From a virus: 41,138 bases of DNA. Location: positions 1-41,138 of the IMG/VR virus record IMGVR_UViG_3300017989_000206, one strand, 5' to 3'. Position numbers and translations under genes: made by a program. The notes under the pieces were generated by a model. The model ran no database searches and was not told where the DNA came from. It worked only from the letters and a program-made list of their open reading frames with translations. Positions 22,726-30,869 of this stretch are shown one piece after another (the stretch's first letter is position 1; each line of letters begins with the position of its first letter).

Positions 22726-22950
22726 TCACACATTATGCACAATGACTTTTAAATCCATAACAGCATTTTTGTAATCGGTTATGCCAATTTTCCCATTATT
22801 AAAATAACTAATAATATCTTCTCTAAGCTCCGCATCATCAACAAAAGAAAAAATACACTTGCCACTAAAACTCTTAAACCTTATAAACCACCCTTTAGCT
22901 TTTAAAAAAGCTGCTAGGCTTAAATCTGTTGTCTCATATACTTCTTGCAT
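22726..22950 (-). CDS. DUF5659-like small protein, 74 aa
   Basis: The sequence (YETTDLSLAAFLKAKGWFIRF at 5-25, KCIFSFVDDAELREDIISYFNNG, then YKNAVMDLKVIVHN) has the features of the DUF5659 family. Those are a leading TxDLxLAAFL helix, a FxF strand and a C-terminal DLK helix. These proteins recur in phage structural and replication clusters without known function. It lies immediately downstream of the intrinsic terminator at 22962-22998, so it needs read-through or a separate promoter. Confidence 0.6.
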   Translation of the reverse strand: MQEVYETTDLSLAAFLKAKGWFIRFKSFSGKCIFSFVDDAELREDIISYFNNGKIGITDYKNAVMDLKVIVHNV

Positions 22951-22961
22951 TTCAATTCCTC

Positions 22962-22998
22962 AAAAAAAATGGGGGATGAACCATACAGCCCACCCCCC
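22962..22998 (-). terminator. Rho-independent terminator after the capsid genes
   Basis: On the minus strand, an 8-bp G-rich stem (GGGGGGTG / CATCCCCC with one G-U pair, 12-base loop) is followed by A and eight T's. It lies 16 bases after the stop of the 169-residue virion protein. This is the clearest intrinsic terminator in the window and would cap a very abundant capsid transcript. Confidence 0.85.
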
Positions 22999-23014
22999 AA
23001 AGTTTAGATTCTGA

Positions 23015-23524
23015 TTAGTGAGCCATATCAAGTTCAATATCGAAATCTAATGTTCCATCAGCAGTACCAGCTGTGTTAAGTGTCATACAAAGATGAACAC
23101 CACCAGCAGGAGCTGTTTCGGAAGTTAGACTCAATAAATCACCGATAGTTTCACTCTTGTCTAAAGTTATGTTAGTGCCAAGAATGTCAACGCCATAAGA
23201 AGAAGACGCAGCATCAAAGTCATAACCATCGACTAGAGCATCAGCATCAAGTGCATCACCCAAACCTTGACCGTCTGCATCAGCAGACTTATAAAAGCCA
23301 ATGTCATAATCAGTTGCAGCAGTAATAGCTGTCCAACCAGCAGGCAAACTAATCCTTTTGACAATAGTGTCAATAGGAAGGTTTCGAGCTAGGATAACAA
23401 CATCTCCATCGTTCCAAGTGCTAAGCACAGAAACAACAGCGTTTACTACTTGACGTTTTTCACCCTGATTATAAGAAGGGCGGCTCGGTGCTGAAGTATA
23501 ACCAGCAGTTTGTCTAGTTGCCAT
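23015..23524 (-). CDS. Capsid-associated virion protein, 169 aa
   Basis: A Thr/Asp/Ala-rich beta protein (DGDVVILARNLPIDTIVKRISL at about 39-60, then several DADAL/DFDAAS loops and a strand-rich C-terminus TLDFDIELDMAH). It comes directly after the major capsid gene in the same transcript and just before a strong terminator. That is the usual place for an abundant head decoration or accessory protein. Similar small virion proteins exist in other podoviruses, but I cannot name the family. Confidence 0.6.
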   Translation of the reverse strand: MATRQTAGYTSAPSRPSYNQGEKRQVVNAVVSVLSTWNDGDVVILARNLPIDTIVKRISLPAGWTAITAATDYDIGFYKSADADGQGLGDALDADALVDGYDFDAASSSYGVDILGTNITLDKSETIGDLLSLTSETAPAGGVHLCMTLNTAGTADGTLDFDIELDMAH

Positions 23525-23536
23525 TTATCTACCTCC

Positions 23537-24466
23537 TTAGATAGTCGTTGTTAAAATTTGAGTTCTCACGCCTTCAGTACGCATAGCGTTAATCCAAAGG
23601 TCAATGGTAACATCCTTTGAGTTAACTCTATCGCTTGAACGCTCTACATCTAATCGAGCCAATTCCATAGAAACGGCAATAGCTTCTGGAGCTAGAACCA
23701 AACAACTACGAGTAGTTGAGCCTTCTACAAGAACAGGGTTATTCACTGTGATTCCACCAGTTACAGAACCAGCGAAAAGAGCAACATCATACATACCAAG
23801 TTTAGACTGATAACCTTCATCAACTGGTTTAGCAGCGATGTAGTCATTGTTAATAAACTCGGAAATTCCCATTAGGTCAGAATTTTCTTTACCAGAGATT
23901 GCGATAACGGAACCACGAAACTCTTCCATATCTAAATCATTGTTGATAAAGTTCTGAGTAATGGCTTTGATGTCAGAATAATCCATACCACCTGTTGCAG
24001 TAGTAGTCACAACACCATCGTTGGCAGCTGTAACTGAAGTTGGAGTTTCATCTGGAGCCCCACAAAGAACATTACCGATAGCTGCATTAGAAATGCAACG
24101 GTCGATTTCACGCTCTTTAGCCTTATTCAATGCTGAAAGCAAAGAAGAAGTTGGGTCAGCAATCAGCTCATTAATATCTTGCTTCTCGTCAATCTGAATA
24201 GTCGCTGTTACACGATATTTAGAGAAATGACGGTTATCAAGATTGTAATTAGAGTATTGCTTCTTTGGATTTCTTGAATCAACTCTTGTTAATTCAACTC
24301 TACCGATACGAGCCATATTGTTAGACTTGCCACCTGATGGCAAATACATACAAGCTCTTGAACCACCTAATCTTGACTTCGACTGTTGTGCAAGCTCCCA
24401 GAAATTATCTTTGAAAGCAAGTAAAGCAGCTTGGTCAATATCAGGACTAATAGTTGTACTAGGCAT
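23537..24466 (-). CDS. Major capsid protein
   Basis: 309 residues behind AGGAGG, lying after scaffold and one intervening gene, in the standard capsid slot. The chain begins ISPDIDQAALLAFKDNFWELAQQSKSRL. A beta-hinge/E-loop-like region follows (YNLDNRHFSKYRVTATIQIDEKQDIN), then ISNAAIGNVL and an A-domain-like end (CLVLAPEAIAVSMELARLDVERSSD...DLWINAMRTEGVRTQIL). This is consistent with an HK97-fold capsid protein of the podovirus type with a scaffold supplied separately. Confidence comes from order, length and composition. Confidence 0.8.
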   Translation of the reverse strand: MPSTTISPDIDQAALLAFKDNFWELAQQSKSRLGGSRACMYLPSGGKSNNMARIGRVELTRVDSRNPKKQYSNYNLDNRHFSKYRVTATIQIDEKQDINELIADPTSSLLSALNKAKEREIDRCISNAAIGNVLCGAPDETPTSVTAANDGVVTTTATGGMDYSDIKAITQNFINNDLDMEEFRGSVIAISGKENSDLMGISEFINNDYIAAKPVDEGYQSKLGMYDVALFAGSVTGGITVNNPVLVEGSTTRSCLVLAPEAIAVSMELARLDVERSSDRVNSKDVTIDLWINAMRTEGVRTQILTTTI

Positions 24467-24594
24467 CTTATTACCTCCTGTTTAAAATTAAACCATCAAC
24501 GAAAAGTATCCTCTATTTAGAGGGTTTTCTTGCTGTTTAGGTGACAGCCTACCTTTTTCGCTTCGGGTTTACCTAGAAGGTAAAGTGTCCTAGC
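24467..24594 (-). promoter_or_regulatory. Structured leader before the capsid gene
   Basis: A 128-base gap between two minus-strand genes carries several dyads. One is CCTCTA-TT-TAGAGG (24510-24523). Another is a TAGG/CCTA hairpin around 24538-24552. A third is TTTACC/GGTAAA near 24569-24584. There is no clear T-tract, so a processing site, attenuator or mRNA-stabilising leader for the capsid message is more likely than a full terminator. No promoter match was found. Confidence 0.4.
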
Positions 24595-25281
24595 TTACTC
24601 CACAACTGGAGTTGTAACTTTTTTTGCCTTATTTTTTGGCGTATTAGAATTATACTCTTCTTTTTTAGGAGAGTCAACTTTCTTCCCTTTGATAAAAATA
24701 GAAGGTAGTTTAGCAAAAGAATATGAGTTTTGAGGATTGTGTGGGTCTGTTAGCATACTAAACCCCTTTTCAACAGCCTCATCAACCCTTCTGTTGGTCT
24801 CTTGCTCGCTTACCATAAGAGCTTCAAGGTTTCTTCTAAGGTCATCTTTAAACCTAGAAATATCTTGTGCAGTCTTAAAGACTCTCTTATCAAGCACTTT
24901 TGCTTGATACATTTCATACGCTTTTTCTTGAGCTGAGCGTAAAGCTCCGCTTCGATACAAAGGAATCTCACGAATCATCAAGTAACAAGCCATTGACTGA
25001 AGCTCTTCCCAAGTCATCTCTTTGATGTCTTTGCCAACACATAAAGGCTCACCATCTACCTCTTCTACATTGTCGATATAAAGTTTGATAATTCCATCAA
25101 AATTGATACCGTCAAGAGCTTTTGTTTCGTTCTTCCATACTGGAAACATTCTCATAGCGTGTGATAAGATGTATTCCTCTGGACAGTCTGGCATAACTCC
25201 AGTTATTTTTGTGAAATTATATCTCTTTTTGTCTGTTCCTGCTTCTGTTCTAAATGAACCGCTAACTGTAACTTTTAACAT
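24595..25281 (-). CDS. Head-region hypothetical protein, 228 aa
   Basis: A soluble protein between scaffold and major capsid genes. The N-terminal 90 residues are mixed (KRYNFTKITGVMPDCPEEYILSHAMRMFPVWK). A central helical part follows (TWEELQSMACYLMIREIPLYRSGALRSAQEKAYEMY). The last 40 residues are basic and low complexity (KKVDSPKKEEY...KNKAKKVTTPV). The place suggests a head-assembly or internal role, but no family is recognised. Confidence 0.6.
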   Translation of the reverse strand: MLKVTVSGSFRTEAGTDKKRYNFTKITGVMPDCPEEYILSHAMRMFPVWKNETKALDGINFDGIIKLYIDNVEEVDGEPLCVGKDIKEMTWEELQSMACYLMIREIPLYRSGALRSAQEKAYEMYQAKVLDKRVFKTAQDISRFKDDLRRNLEALMVSEQETNRRVDEAVEKGFSMLTDPHNPQNSYSFAKLPSIFIKGKKVDSPKKEEYNSNTPKNKAKKVTTPVVE

Positions 25282-25290
25282 TTCAATCTC

Positions 25291-26073
25291 CTACTTTTTA
25301 TATGTTTTTGTCAATTTATTAACTAAAGCATCGTGTTCTTCTTTTGTGTGAGGACGAGCAGATAGCTTTTGAAGTTCTTGTCTTATTTCTGCTCTTGTCT
25401 TAACAACGTCAGTAACAACTCCACCTTCTCCGCCAACACCCTTATCACTCTCTTTAGCTCCGTAATTAGCTGCTAAGTTCTTAGCTAGAGCATACACAAC
25501 CTCTAAGTGTCTATTCGTGAATTCTTTCTCAAGAATATCTTTATGAGTTTGATTCAGATTATTACCGATGATATTAGCAGTCTCTCCACTAGCTTTCTTG
25601 TGGTCTTCGCCATACATATTCTTTAAAATATTATCCCAATCACCAGCATCTTGAGCTTTTTCCATCCTTTCTTTTTCCCATTTTACATAAGACTTAGTAA
25701 GAGTGTCTGCTTGATGTTTGTCAAGATTAGCTTCATGTAAAAGCTCTTGTACTTTACCAGCATTTTCTTCACTAACAACACCTTCCAAATCATAATCTGT
25801 TGGAGATTCTGGTTTGTTTATAGAGTAATGTGCCTTGATTTCTTCTGGTGTAGCGTTCTCAAAATCAAAAGGAACATTCTTCTTTCCAACGGTCTTATCA
25901 AGGTTATCTATCTGCTTGTAAAGGTCTTCTTCACTTTTAACTTTCTTAGCCCAACTCCTGTCCTTATATTTTTCTGGAATGGAAAATTCTTTTTTTGGAG
26001 ACTCTTTTTGTGTTTCTACTTCAGAAACTGTTTCTGCTTCTATAACAGTCTCTTCAATGGGTTCTTCTGGCAT
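25291..26073 (-). CDS. Scaffolding (capsid assembly) protein
   Basis: An acidic, helix-rich, Glu/Lys-heavy protein of 260 residues without Cys, matching phage scaffolds in composition and in position between portal and capsid. Characteristic segments are FSIPEKYKDRSWAKKVKSEEDLYKQIDNLDKTVGKKN and PFDFENATPEEIKAHY...PESPTDYDLE. The C-terminus is basic and helical (TKEEHDALVNKLTKTYKK), as required for capsid binding. I chose ATG 26073 (ribosome site AAAGGAAAG) over ATG 26091, which lies in the upstream gene. Confidence 0.8.
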   Translation of the reverse strand: MPEEPIEETVIEAETVSEVETQKESPKKEFSIPEKYKDRSWAKKVKSEEDLYKQIDNLDKTVGKKNVPFDFENATPEEIKAHYSINKPESPTDYDLEGVVSEENAGKVQELLHEANLDKHQADTLTKSYVKWEKERMEKAQDAGDWDNILKNMYGEDHKKASGETANIIGNNLNQTHKDILEKEFTNRHLEVVYALAKNLAANYGAKESDKGVGGEGGVVTDVVKTRAEIRQELQKLSARPHTKEEHDALVNKLTKTYKK

Positions 26074-26074
26074 T

Positions 26075-26386
26075 TTAGTCTTTCCTTTCAATTTTCATTA
26101 ACTGTTCAGGCGAAAGCACGCCTTTAACAAAAGTTAAATACATCCACTCTTTACCTGCTTGTGCAGCCATTTCTAAAGGGTTTGATATATTTTTAGGTAA
26201 TTTATAAATTCCCGAAGCTCTCATCATAGCTCTTGCTAAGACAATTCCATTAGGAGTCGAAAAGACTCCTTCACAGGCTTTTTTAAGCTCTAGTGCTTCC
26301 TCTTTAAATTTTTGTTGTTTCTCTTCTTGCTCTTTACTTTTTTTAAGTAGAGCTTCCGCTGTTGATTGATTCTGCTTCGGCAGCAT
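26075..26386 (-). CDS. Bbp19-like small structural protein, 103 aa
   Basis: The first 40 residues form a Lys/Glu coiled coil. Then comes a segment GVFSTPNGIVLARAMMRASGIYKLP...EMAAQAGKEWMYLTFVKGVLSPEQLMKI that resembles the Bbp19/portal-neighbour proteins of short-tailed phages. It overlaps the portal gene end by 44 bases and the scaffold start closely, so the three are tightly coupled. The likely role is a minor head protein; the family call is moderate. Confidence 0.6.
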   Translation of the reverse strand: MLPKQNQSTAEALLKKSKEQEEKQQKFKEEALELKKACEGVFSTPNGIVLARAMMRASGIYKLPKNISNPLEMAAQAGKEWMYLTFVKGVLSPEQLMKIERKD

Positions 26387-28121
26387 TTTTACGTCCTTCC
26401 GAGATGTTCTTACCAGCTTCAGCTCCTGCTTGTAGTTGCTGAGTCTGTAACATCTGTTGTTGAATTTCCATTTGTTTTTGCATTTTCATTTTAAATTCTT
26501 TTTCGCTAGTAGCGTAAGTAGTCCCTAAGTATGTATTAACATCAGACCATATTTTATACCAATCAACTGCTTCTACGATAGAAGGAAAAGCAGAGCCAAT
26601 CATTAATAAAGCATTAACAGATTGCAACACTCTTTGAACAGCCTCAGTTCTTGATAATCTTTCTAGCTCATTATTAAACTTTATCTTGTACCACTGCTTA
26701 CCTTTTTCCATAGCAGCTAATACAACATCTGGAATAATAACATCACTATTACCAGCTTCCATAGCTTGCCTTGCGAGTTCAGCCATATTAGTTGGGTCTA
26801 CTCCACGAAGCCCCATATCATCTTCAAGCTGAATGCATCTATCTACTAAAGGTTCTAGCATTTCTATTTTTTGTTGTTGCAACAGACCAGAAAGAGACCG
26901 ACCTCTAATTGCGTATCGTTGCATAGACTCGGTTGCAGTCATATCTTTGGCAGAAGAGAAGTCGAGCAGCAAGTCCACTTTAAAGCCTGTTGCTATTTTT
27001 TCATTTAAGTAAGGAATAAGAAACTGAATAATGCCAGTTGGGTCGCCAACATCGTGAATAGGAAATACAGGCTGTTGAGCATTTCCCATCAATGATTGAT
27101 TAAATGTTACCAACCCATCAGCAGAAGTGTCTAAAACAGAATCACCAAACAAGGCAGAGTTCCAAATCCCTAAAGAGGGGGAAGCCATCTTTTCTAAGAT
27201 TTCAACAGTTTTGCCAAACATATAATTGACAGACTTGATTGAGCTTATCAGTAGAGAACCGGAACTCCGCCCATAAACTTCACCACGAATCTTAATAGCA
27301 CGACAAACACCAATCGGAAGCTTTCTAAAATCTTCCTCGTAAAAAATAACTGTATCAGAATCTTCTAATGTAAACCAAGAACCCCTGTATTTAGCACCAC
27401 GCTTGCCTTTTAGTTTAGGGTCGAAATCCTCTCTAGGATAGATAGCGTGAACAAGAGTGTATTCATCGTTATACTTTTTATTCTTATATGACTCTTGAAT
27501 CTTCTTTGGGAGTTTATCTTTCACCTCCCAAAACTCAGAGTAGATTCTATTAACTCTCCACTGGTAAGTAATAAAGATAACATCTACAAGCCCAGCTTTC
27601 CCTTCGTCAATAGCCATATTGTCTACACCGTAGGAACGAAAAACATAAGGATGTTCTTCTTTTCGGCTTAAAAAGTCTGAATTTTTAAAAGCACCAACTC
27701 CAGACGTCCCAAAAGATGTCTGGTCATAAAAGTATGATTTCATAGCAGTATTAAGACCAGCTCTTGAGTGATTCATATTTTTAAGGAGTTGTTTAGTCCT
27801 AAATCCGAAATATTTTACGAGGGAAGATTCTTCTGCTCTTTGCAAAACCCAGTCAGATGGCTCGATAGAAAGAGCCTCGTCGCCAGTTCCCCACATAACT
27901 CCTTGCATATATTCACCAGCTTGGGTGACAGAAAGAGCTGCTGTTGGGTCTTCTACATAAGTGTCAAGGTTATCACCTTTATCAGATAAGTTCTTAGAGT
28001 AATCTATGTTTAAGTTTATTCCAACATAAGCTGCAATATCTCTCCATACAGGTTCGTATGTAGAACGATTAGATGTTAGCTCTTCATAGAGTTCTTTAAG
28101 ATTCTGATATTTAGTATTCAT
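26343..28121 (-). CDS. Portal protein (T7-type head-tail connector)
   Basis: 592 residues with the features of the podovirus head-to-tail connector family. Landmarks are an N-terminal helix LKELYEELTSNRSTYEPVWRDIAAYV, DPTAALSVTQAGEYMQGVMWGTG at about 58-80, and PHF-like strands. Later come GRSSGSLLISSIKSVNYM and the clip/stem-like SAKDMTATESMQRYAIRGRSLSGLL, where the MTATE(xx)R motif is typical. A Gln-rich helical C-terminus (MQKQMEIQQQMLQTQQLQ) would form the barrel. It forms the dodecameric vertex ring used in packaging and tail attachment. Confidence 0.9.
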   Translation of the reverse strand: MNTKYQNLKELYEELTSNRSTYEPVWRDIAAYVGINLNIDYSKNLSDKGDNLDTYVEDPTAALSVTQAGEYMQGVMWGTGDEALSIEPSDWVLQRAEESSLVKYFGFRTKQLLKNMNHSRAGLNTAMKSYFYDQTSFGTSGVGAFKNSDFLSRKEEHPYVFRSYGVDNMAIDEGKAGLVDVIFITYQWRVNRIYSEFWEVKDKLPKKIQESYKNKKYNDEYTLVHAIYPREDFDPKLKGKRGAKYRGSWFTLEDSDTVIFYEEDFRKLPIGVCRAIKIRGEVYGRSSGSLLISSIKSVNYMFGKTVEILEKMASPSLGIWNSALFGDSVLDTSADGLVTFNQSLMGNAQQPVFPIHDVGDPTGIIQFLIPYLNEKIATGFKVDLLLDFSSAKDMTATESMQRYAIRGRSLSGLLQQQKIEMLEPLVDRCIQLEDDMGLRGVDPTNMAELARQAMEAGNSDVIIPDVVLAAMEKGKQWYKIKFNNELERLSRTEAVQRVLQSVNALLMIGSAFPSIVEAVDWYKIWSDVNTYLGTTYATSEKEFKMKMQKQMEIQQQMLQTQQLQAGAEAGKNISEGRKNAAEAESINSGSST

Positions 28122-28333
28122 TAATTACCGAATAGGTTGTTGCGTTTACCAGTAGTCGTTACTTCTTCGCCAGCCATACCGCCTTCGGTTTTAGCTAGAG
28201 CAGAACGTAACTTTTTAGCTTTTTTGTTCTCTCCGCTTAACTCGTTTGCCGCTTCGTCTGCGTAACTGCTGTCGTAGCTTGGTGTGTCGCCCATAAGTGC
28301 CTCCATAGTTGGCGTGGTGTAAAAATCCACCAC
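28121..28333 (-). CDS. Small conserved protein between terminase and portal, 70 aa
   Basis: A hydrophilic protein with a flexible Ser/Tyr/Asp start, a basic helix (NKKAKKLRSALAKTEGG) and a C-terminus GKRNNLFGN. Small proteins with the same RxxLFGN-type end occur just upstream of podovirus portals. It shares its first 97 bases with the end of the upstream gene in another frame, and its last base with the portal start. Function unknown, probably minor virion or assembly. Confidence 0.65.
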   Translation of the reverse strand: MVDFYTTPTMEALMGDTPSYDSSYADEAANELSGENKKAKKLRSALAKTEGGMAGEEVTTTGKRNNLFGN

Positions 28334-28623
28334 TTTTTAATATTCAAACATTTCTTTACAAAGCCAGTACAAGTAAACAACTCAGGCATCCTGCTGTTTG
28401 GCTCATAAATATCGACCTTTAAGCAGTCACAGCCAGCTTTACGCAATTTTACAACAAGCGTTGAAGCCTTGCAATAAAATTCGACTAGCTTTACACCCTT
28501 TGTCATTTTGTCTAAAACTAAGCATTTTCTTTGTGATGTTTCTAAAACCAAAAAACAATGACCGAATATCCTATTTCTCAAATTATTTTTTGAGTAAAAG
28601 TCAAAACAGGCATATGCTTTCAT
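28237..28623 (-). CDS. Conserved podovirus protein, possibly papain-like fold, 128 aa
   Basis: This frame contains GHCFLVLE at about 21-28 and, further on, TCTGFVKKCLNIKKWWIFTPRQLWRHL (about 84-110). It matches a conserved phage family with a Cys followed by VK.LGI and TP.QLYR.L. The Cys/His arrangement recalls NlpC/P60- or papain-like folds, but activity is speculative. The last 97 bases overlap the next gene in a different frame. It begins two bases after the terminase stop. The unusually long overlap shows that both products were kept. Confidence 0.6.
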   Translation of the reverse strand: MKAYACFDFYSKNNLRNRIFGHCFLVLETSQRKCLVLDKMTKGVKLVEFYCKASTLVVKLRKAGCDCLKVDIYEPNSRMPELFTCTGFVKKCLNIKKWWIFTPRQLWRHLWATHQATTAVTQTKRQTS

Positions 28624-28624
28624 C

Positions 28625-29968
28625 TTAATATCTCACTCTCTTATTTACTCGCTGGGTTCTCATTCCAATAGGCTCATCTCCGTATGTAACCTTCCCAAGA
28701 TAATGCTTAGCAGCAAACACAGCCATAGCAAGAGAGTCGCTTCTATCAGGACTAACACCGAGTCTTTTTTTCATTTTGTCTTTACGCTCAATATAAATCT
28801 TGCCTGTCTGGTTAAATACCTTTTTAATCTTTTCTAGCTCTTTAATTGTGTAATCTGATTCAACCTTTAGCCACGATGTGTTTATAAAGTCTCTGACTGC
28901 TAGATAAGCTTCTGCTCTATTGTTCCCAGCATTAGTGCTTGCCTTATTTGTTTTTGAACCATCAAATCCAATAACACTTGGAATTGATTTTGATATAGAA
29001 CAGAACATCGGATAACCTAAACCGCCAGCATCAACAATAAAAATATCTGGATTAATGTCACCATAGATAGCTATAGCCCTACCAACACTTGAGTCTGTGT
29101 CAGGGTCATCCCATACTATCTGGTCAGACATTCTAAACTGAGTATTTGATACTCTCTCTAATACAGTAGCTACACATAAGTCACCACCACCTGCTGCAAA
29201 GTCAATAGACAGAACCTTTTGTTTTTGAATTAAATCACCTACTATTTGAATTTTTGGAGAATCGGCGAGTTTTTCAAAGTTAAATAAATAATCTTCTGCG
29301 TTAGCTAATGGATGACCTAGCCAGATATGGTTATAGTCTTTAATGTTCTTAGCCTTGCAATCCTCTGCTTCTAAGATAAGGTTTTGAGGACAGTAAGGAT
29401 TTTCAAAATAATCAATATGAATTATTAAAGCGTCATCTCTATTTGCAAATCTTTCGATAACTGCATCGTTTCTTGTGAAACGGTTCATTGTGAAGAATAG
29501 TTTTGCTTTTTCTTTACGAATGGTAGGGATTAGAATGTCGAGTGTATTCTTTGAGATTGCCTGTGCTTCTTCCACCCAAACAATATCAACACCCTCCATA
29601 CCCTTGATGTTAATAGCTCCTTGCTCTCTAAATCCTCTAAATCTAATCTTAGAGCCACTTATCATACTGGTTAATGTGTCTCGTCTTATTTCCCAAGCTA
29701 GGTTAAACTCTCGGATTAAGTCAACAAGAACTGTGTAAACAGATTCGTCAATCGAGTTTTGGGTTTCACGACCACATACAACACGAAGCTCGTATTTCTC
29801 TGCTAGGTAAAGAATCCATCTTGCAACTGACTGAGATTTAGATGAGCCACGTCCTCCTTCTAAAACTACGTTCCTGTACTTATCCGCATCCTCAATCATC
29901 GGCATAAGCTTATCAGGAATCTTTAAAAACTCTGGAAGGTCGTACTCCTTATTCGTCTTCGTCAACAT
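28625..29968 (-). CDS. terL: Terminase large subunit
   Basis: The packaging motor ATPase and nuclease, PBSX/Terminase_3-like. From ATG 29968 (447 residues): Walker A GGRGSSKS at 38-45, Walker B VDIVWVEE at 127-134, a C-motif-like FFTMNR at 157-162, and the RNase H-fold nuclease with Asp255 in LSIDFAAGG. Later acidic blocks are FIVDAGGLGYP and SPDRSDS. I prefer 29968 over an upstream in-frame start because the homology begins there and the overlap with the small subunit is short. It cuts concatemeric DNA and pumps it into the prohead through the portal. Confidence 0.95.
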   Translation of the reverse strand: MLTKTNKEYDLPEFLKIPDKLMPMIEDADKYRNVVLEGGRGSSKSQSVARWILYLAEKYELRVVCGRETQNSIDESVYTVLVDLIREFNLAWEIRRDTLTSMISGSKIRFRGFREQGAINIKGMEGVDIVWVEEAQAISKNTLDILIPTIRKEKAKLFFTMNRFTRNDAVIERFANRDDALIIHIDYFENPYCPQNLILEAEDCKAKNIKDYNHIWLGHPLANAEDYLFNFEKLADSPKIQIVGDLIQKQKVLSIDFAAGGGDLCVATVLERVSNTQFRMSDQIVWDDPDTDSSVGRAIAIYGDINPDIFIVDAGGLGYPMFCSISKSIPSVIGFDGSKTNKASTNAGNNRAEAYLAVRDFINTSWLKVESDYTIKELEKIKKVFNQTGKIYIERKDKMKKRLGVSPDRSDSLAMAVFAAKHYLGKVTYGDEPIGMRTQRVNKRVRY

Positions 29969-30440
29969 CAGCCTCAACCATTTTTTTACCGAAATCAACA
30001 TCAATAGGTTTTCCACCAGATTGAACGGTAGGCATAGCTTGGAACTTATGCTGAGTGTCTACCTCAGTCTTGTCTTTCCATCCCATATTCTTTAAGGCAA
30101 AGATTGCACCAGAAGCGTTGCCATCTCTTAAAGACATCTCATAATCAGACTCTATAAATAATTTAGCTCTCTCAAGAAGCCTTCCTAAGTTTTTATCTTT
30201 CCCTTTTCTGATATAGTGATAAATTGATTGTCTGGAAGCAAAACCAAGATGATAGGCAAGACCTGCAATCGTATAAACAGGCACTTCGTATTCGTGACCT
30301 TCTTTTGTTACGACTTTTCTTTTATTGGGTGGGTTTTCAAAATAGCTGTTTATAGCCTCTAACAAATCTCTTTCATTGTCATAAAAAGCAGGGTTTCCTA
30401 CCTTGTCATATTTGTTCTTTAATAGAACTAACCTACCCAT
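29949..30440 (-). CDS. terS: Terminase small subunit
   Basis: 163 residues. A helix-turn-helix-like region, YTIAGLAYHLGFASRQSIYHYIRKG, lies at about 56-80. The conserved SGAIFALKNMGWKDKTEV block (about 110-127) is typical of gp3-type small terminases that recognise packaging sites. The C-terminus is acidic. It overlaps the large subunit by about 20 bases, the standard gene pair order. It is preceded by a palindrome at 30502-30519 that may limit transcription from upstream. Confidence 0.88.
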   Translation of the reverse strand: MGRLVLLKNKYDKVGNPAFYDNERDLLEAINSYFENPPNKRKVVTKEGHEYEVPVYTIAGLAYHLGFASRQSIYHYIRKGKDKNLGRLLERAKLFIESDYEMSLRDGNASGAIFALKNMGWKDKTEVDTQHKFQAMPTVQSGGKPIDVDFGKKMVEADVDEDE

Positions 30441-30501
30441 AATCTATTTCTATCTTTAGACTTCAATATTTTAAAAATATCTTTAACCTTTCTAAATTGG
30501 C

Positions 30502-30519
30502 TGGGGGAAAGCTCCCCCA
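30502..30519. terminator. Strong hairpin, possible bidirectional terminator
   Basis: A perfect 7-bp stem TGGGGGA / TCCCCCA with the 4-base loop AAGC, in the gap between a small gene and the small terminase. On the plus strand it is followed by CCTTTTCTT. On the minus strand (the gene strand) it is followed only by a weak AATTT. It could reduce replication-gene transcription before the packaging genes, or stop antisense transcripts. Confidence 0.55.
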
Positions 30520-30536
30520 ACCTTTTCTTAGATTCT

Positions 30537-30794
30537 TTACGAAGCTTCTTTGTCGCTCGTCCGTTCATCGGCAAGTTCCAATTCTGATTCTGCTACGTTG
30601 ATATAAATATTGTTTAAATGGTCTTCTGAGAATGTTCTACCCATATACAGGTTCTGTTTAGCTTTAGCATCGTGCATCCTGTTTACAATAAAAATCTTAA
30701 TGGTTGGCTTATAACGAAAACGGCAGATGTCTTCTTTGTTAAACTTATAAATTATTTCTTCTTCTGTTGGAAGAGGTTCGGTTGGAATTGTCAT
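30537..30794 (-). CDS. Hypothetical acidic protein, 85 aa
   Basis: ATG 30794 follows AAAGGAAAAAT and is preferred to the earlier in-frame start. The protein is mixed alpha/beta with an internal basic strand (DICRFRYKPTIKIFIVNR) and an acidic C-terminal tail (AESELELADERTSDKEAS). It lies between the helicase and terminase genes. No family is recognised. Confidence 0.6.
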   Translation of the reverse strand: MTIPTEPLPTEEEIIYKFNKEDICRFRYKPTIKIFIVNRMHDAKAKQNLYMGRTFSEDHLNNIYINVAESELELADERTSDKEAS

Positions 30795-30815
30795 ATTTTT
30801 CCTTTCTGTTAATTT

Positions 30816-30869
30816 CAATTATTGCAATTATATAAAATCACAACAATTATTGCTAGTAAGTTTTATATG
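30816..30869 (-). promoter_or_regulatory. Repeat-bearing regulatory gap after the helicase
   Basis: The gap holds two direct copies of CAATTATTGC (30816-30825 and 30844-30853) and a minus-strand TATAAT between them. Its far side is the 16-base element TAGTAAGTTTTATATG (30854-30869), which also precedes the fibre gene at 12973-12988. This could be an internal late promoter with its operator. Confidence 0.4.
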
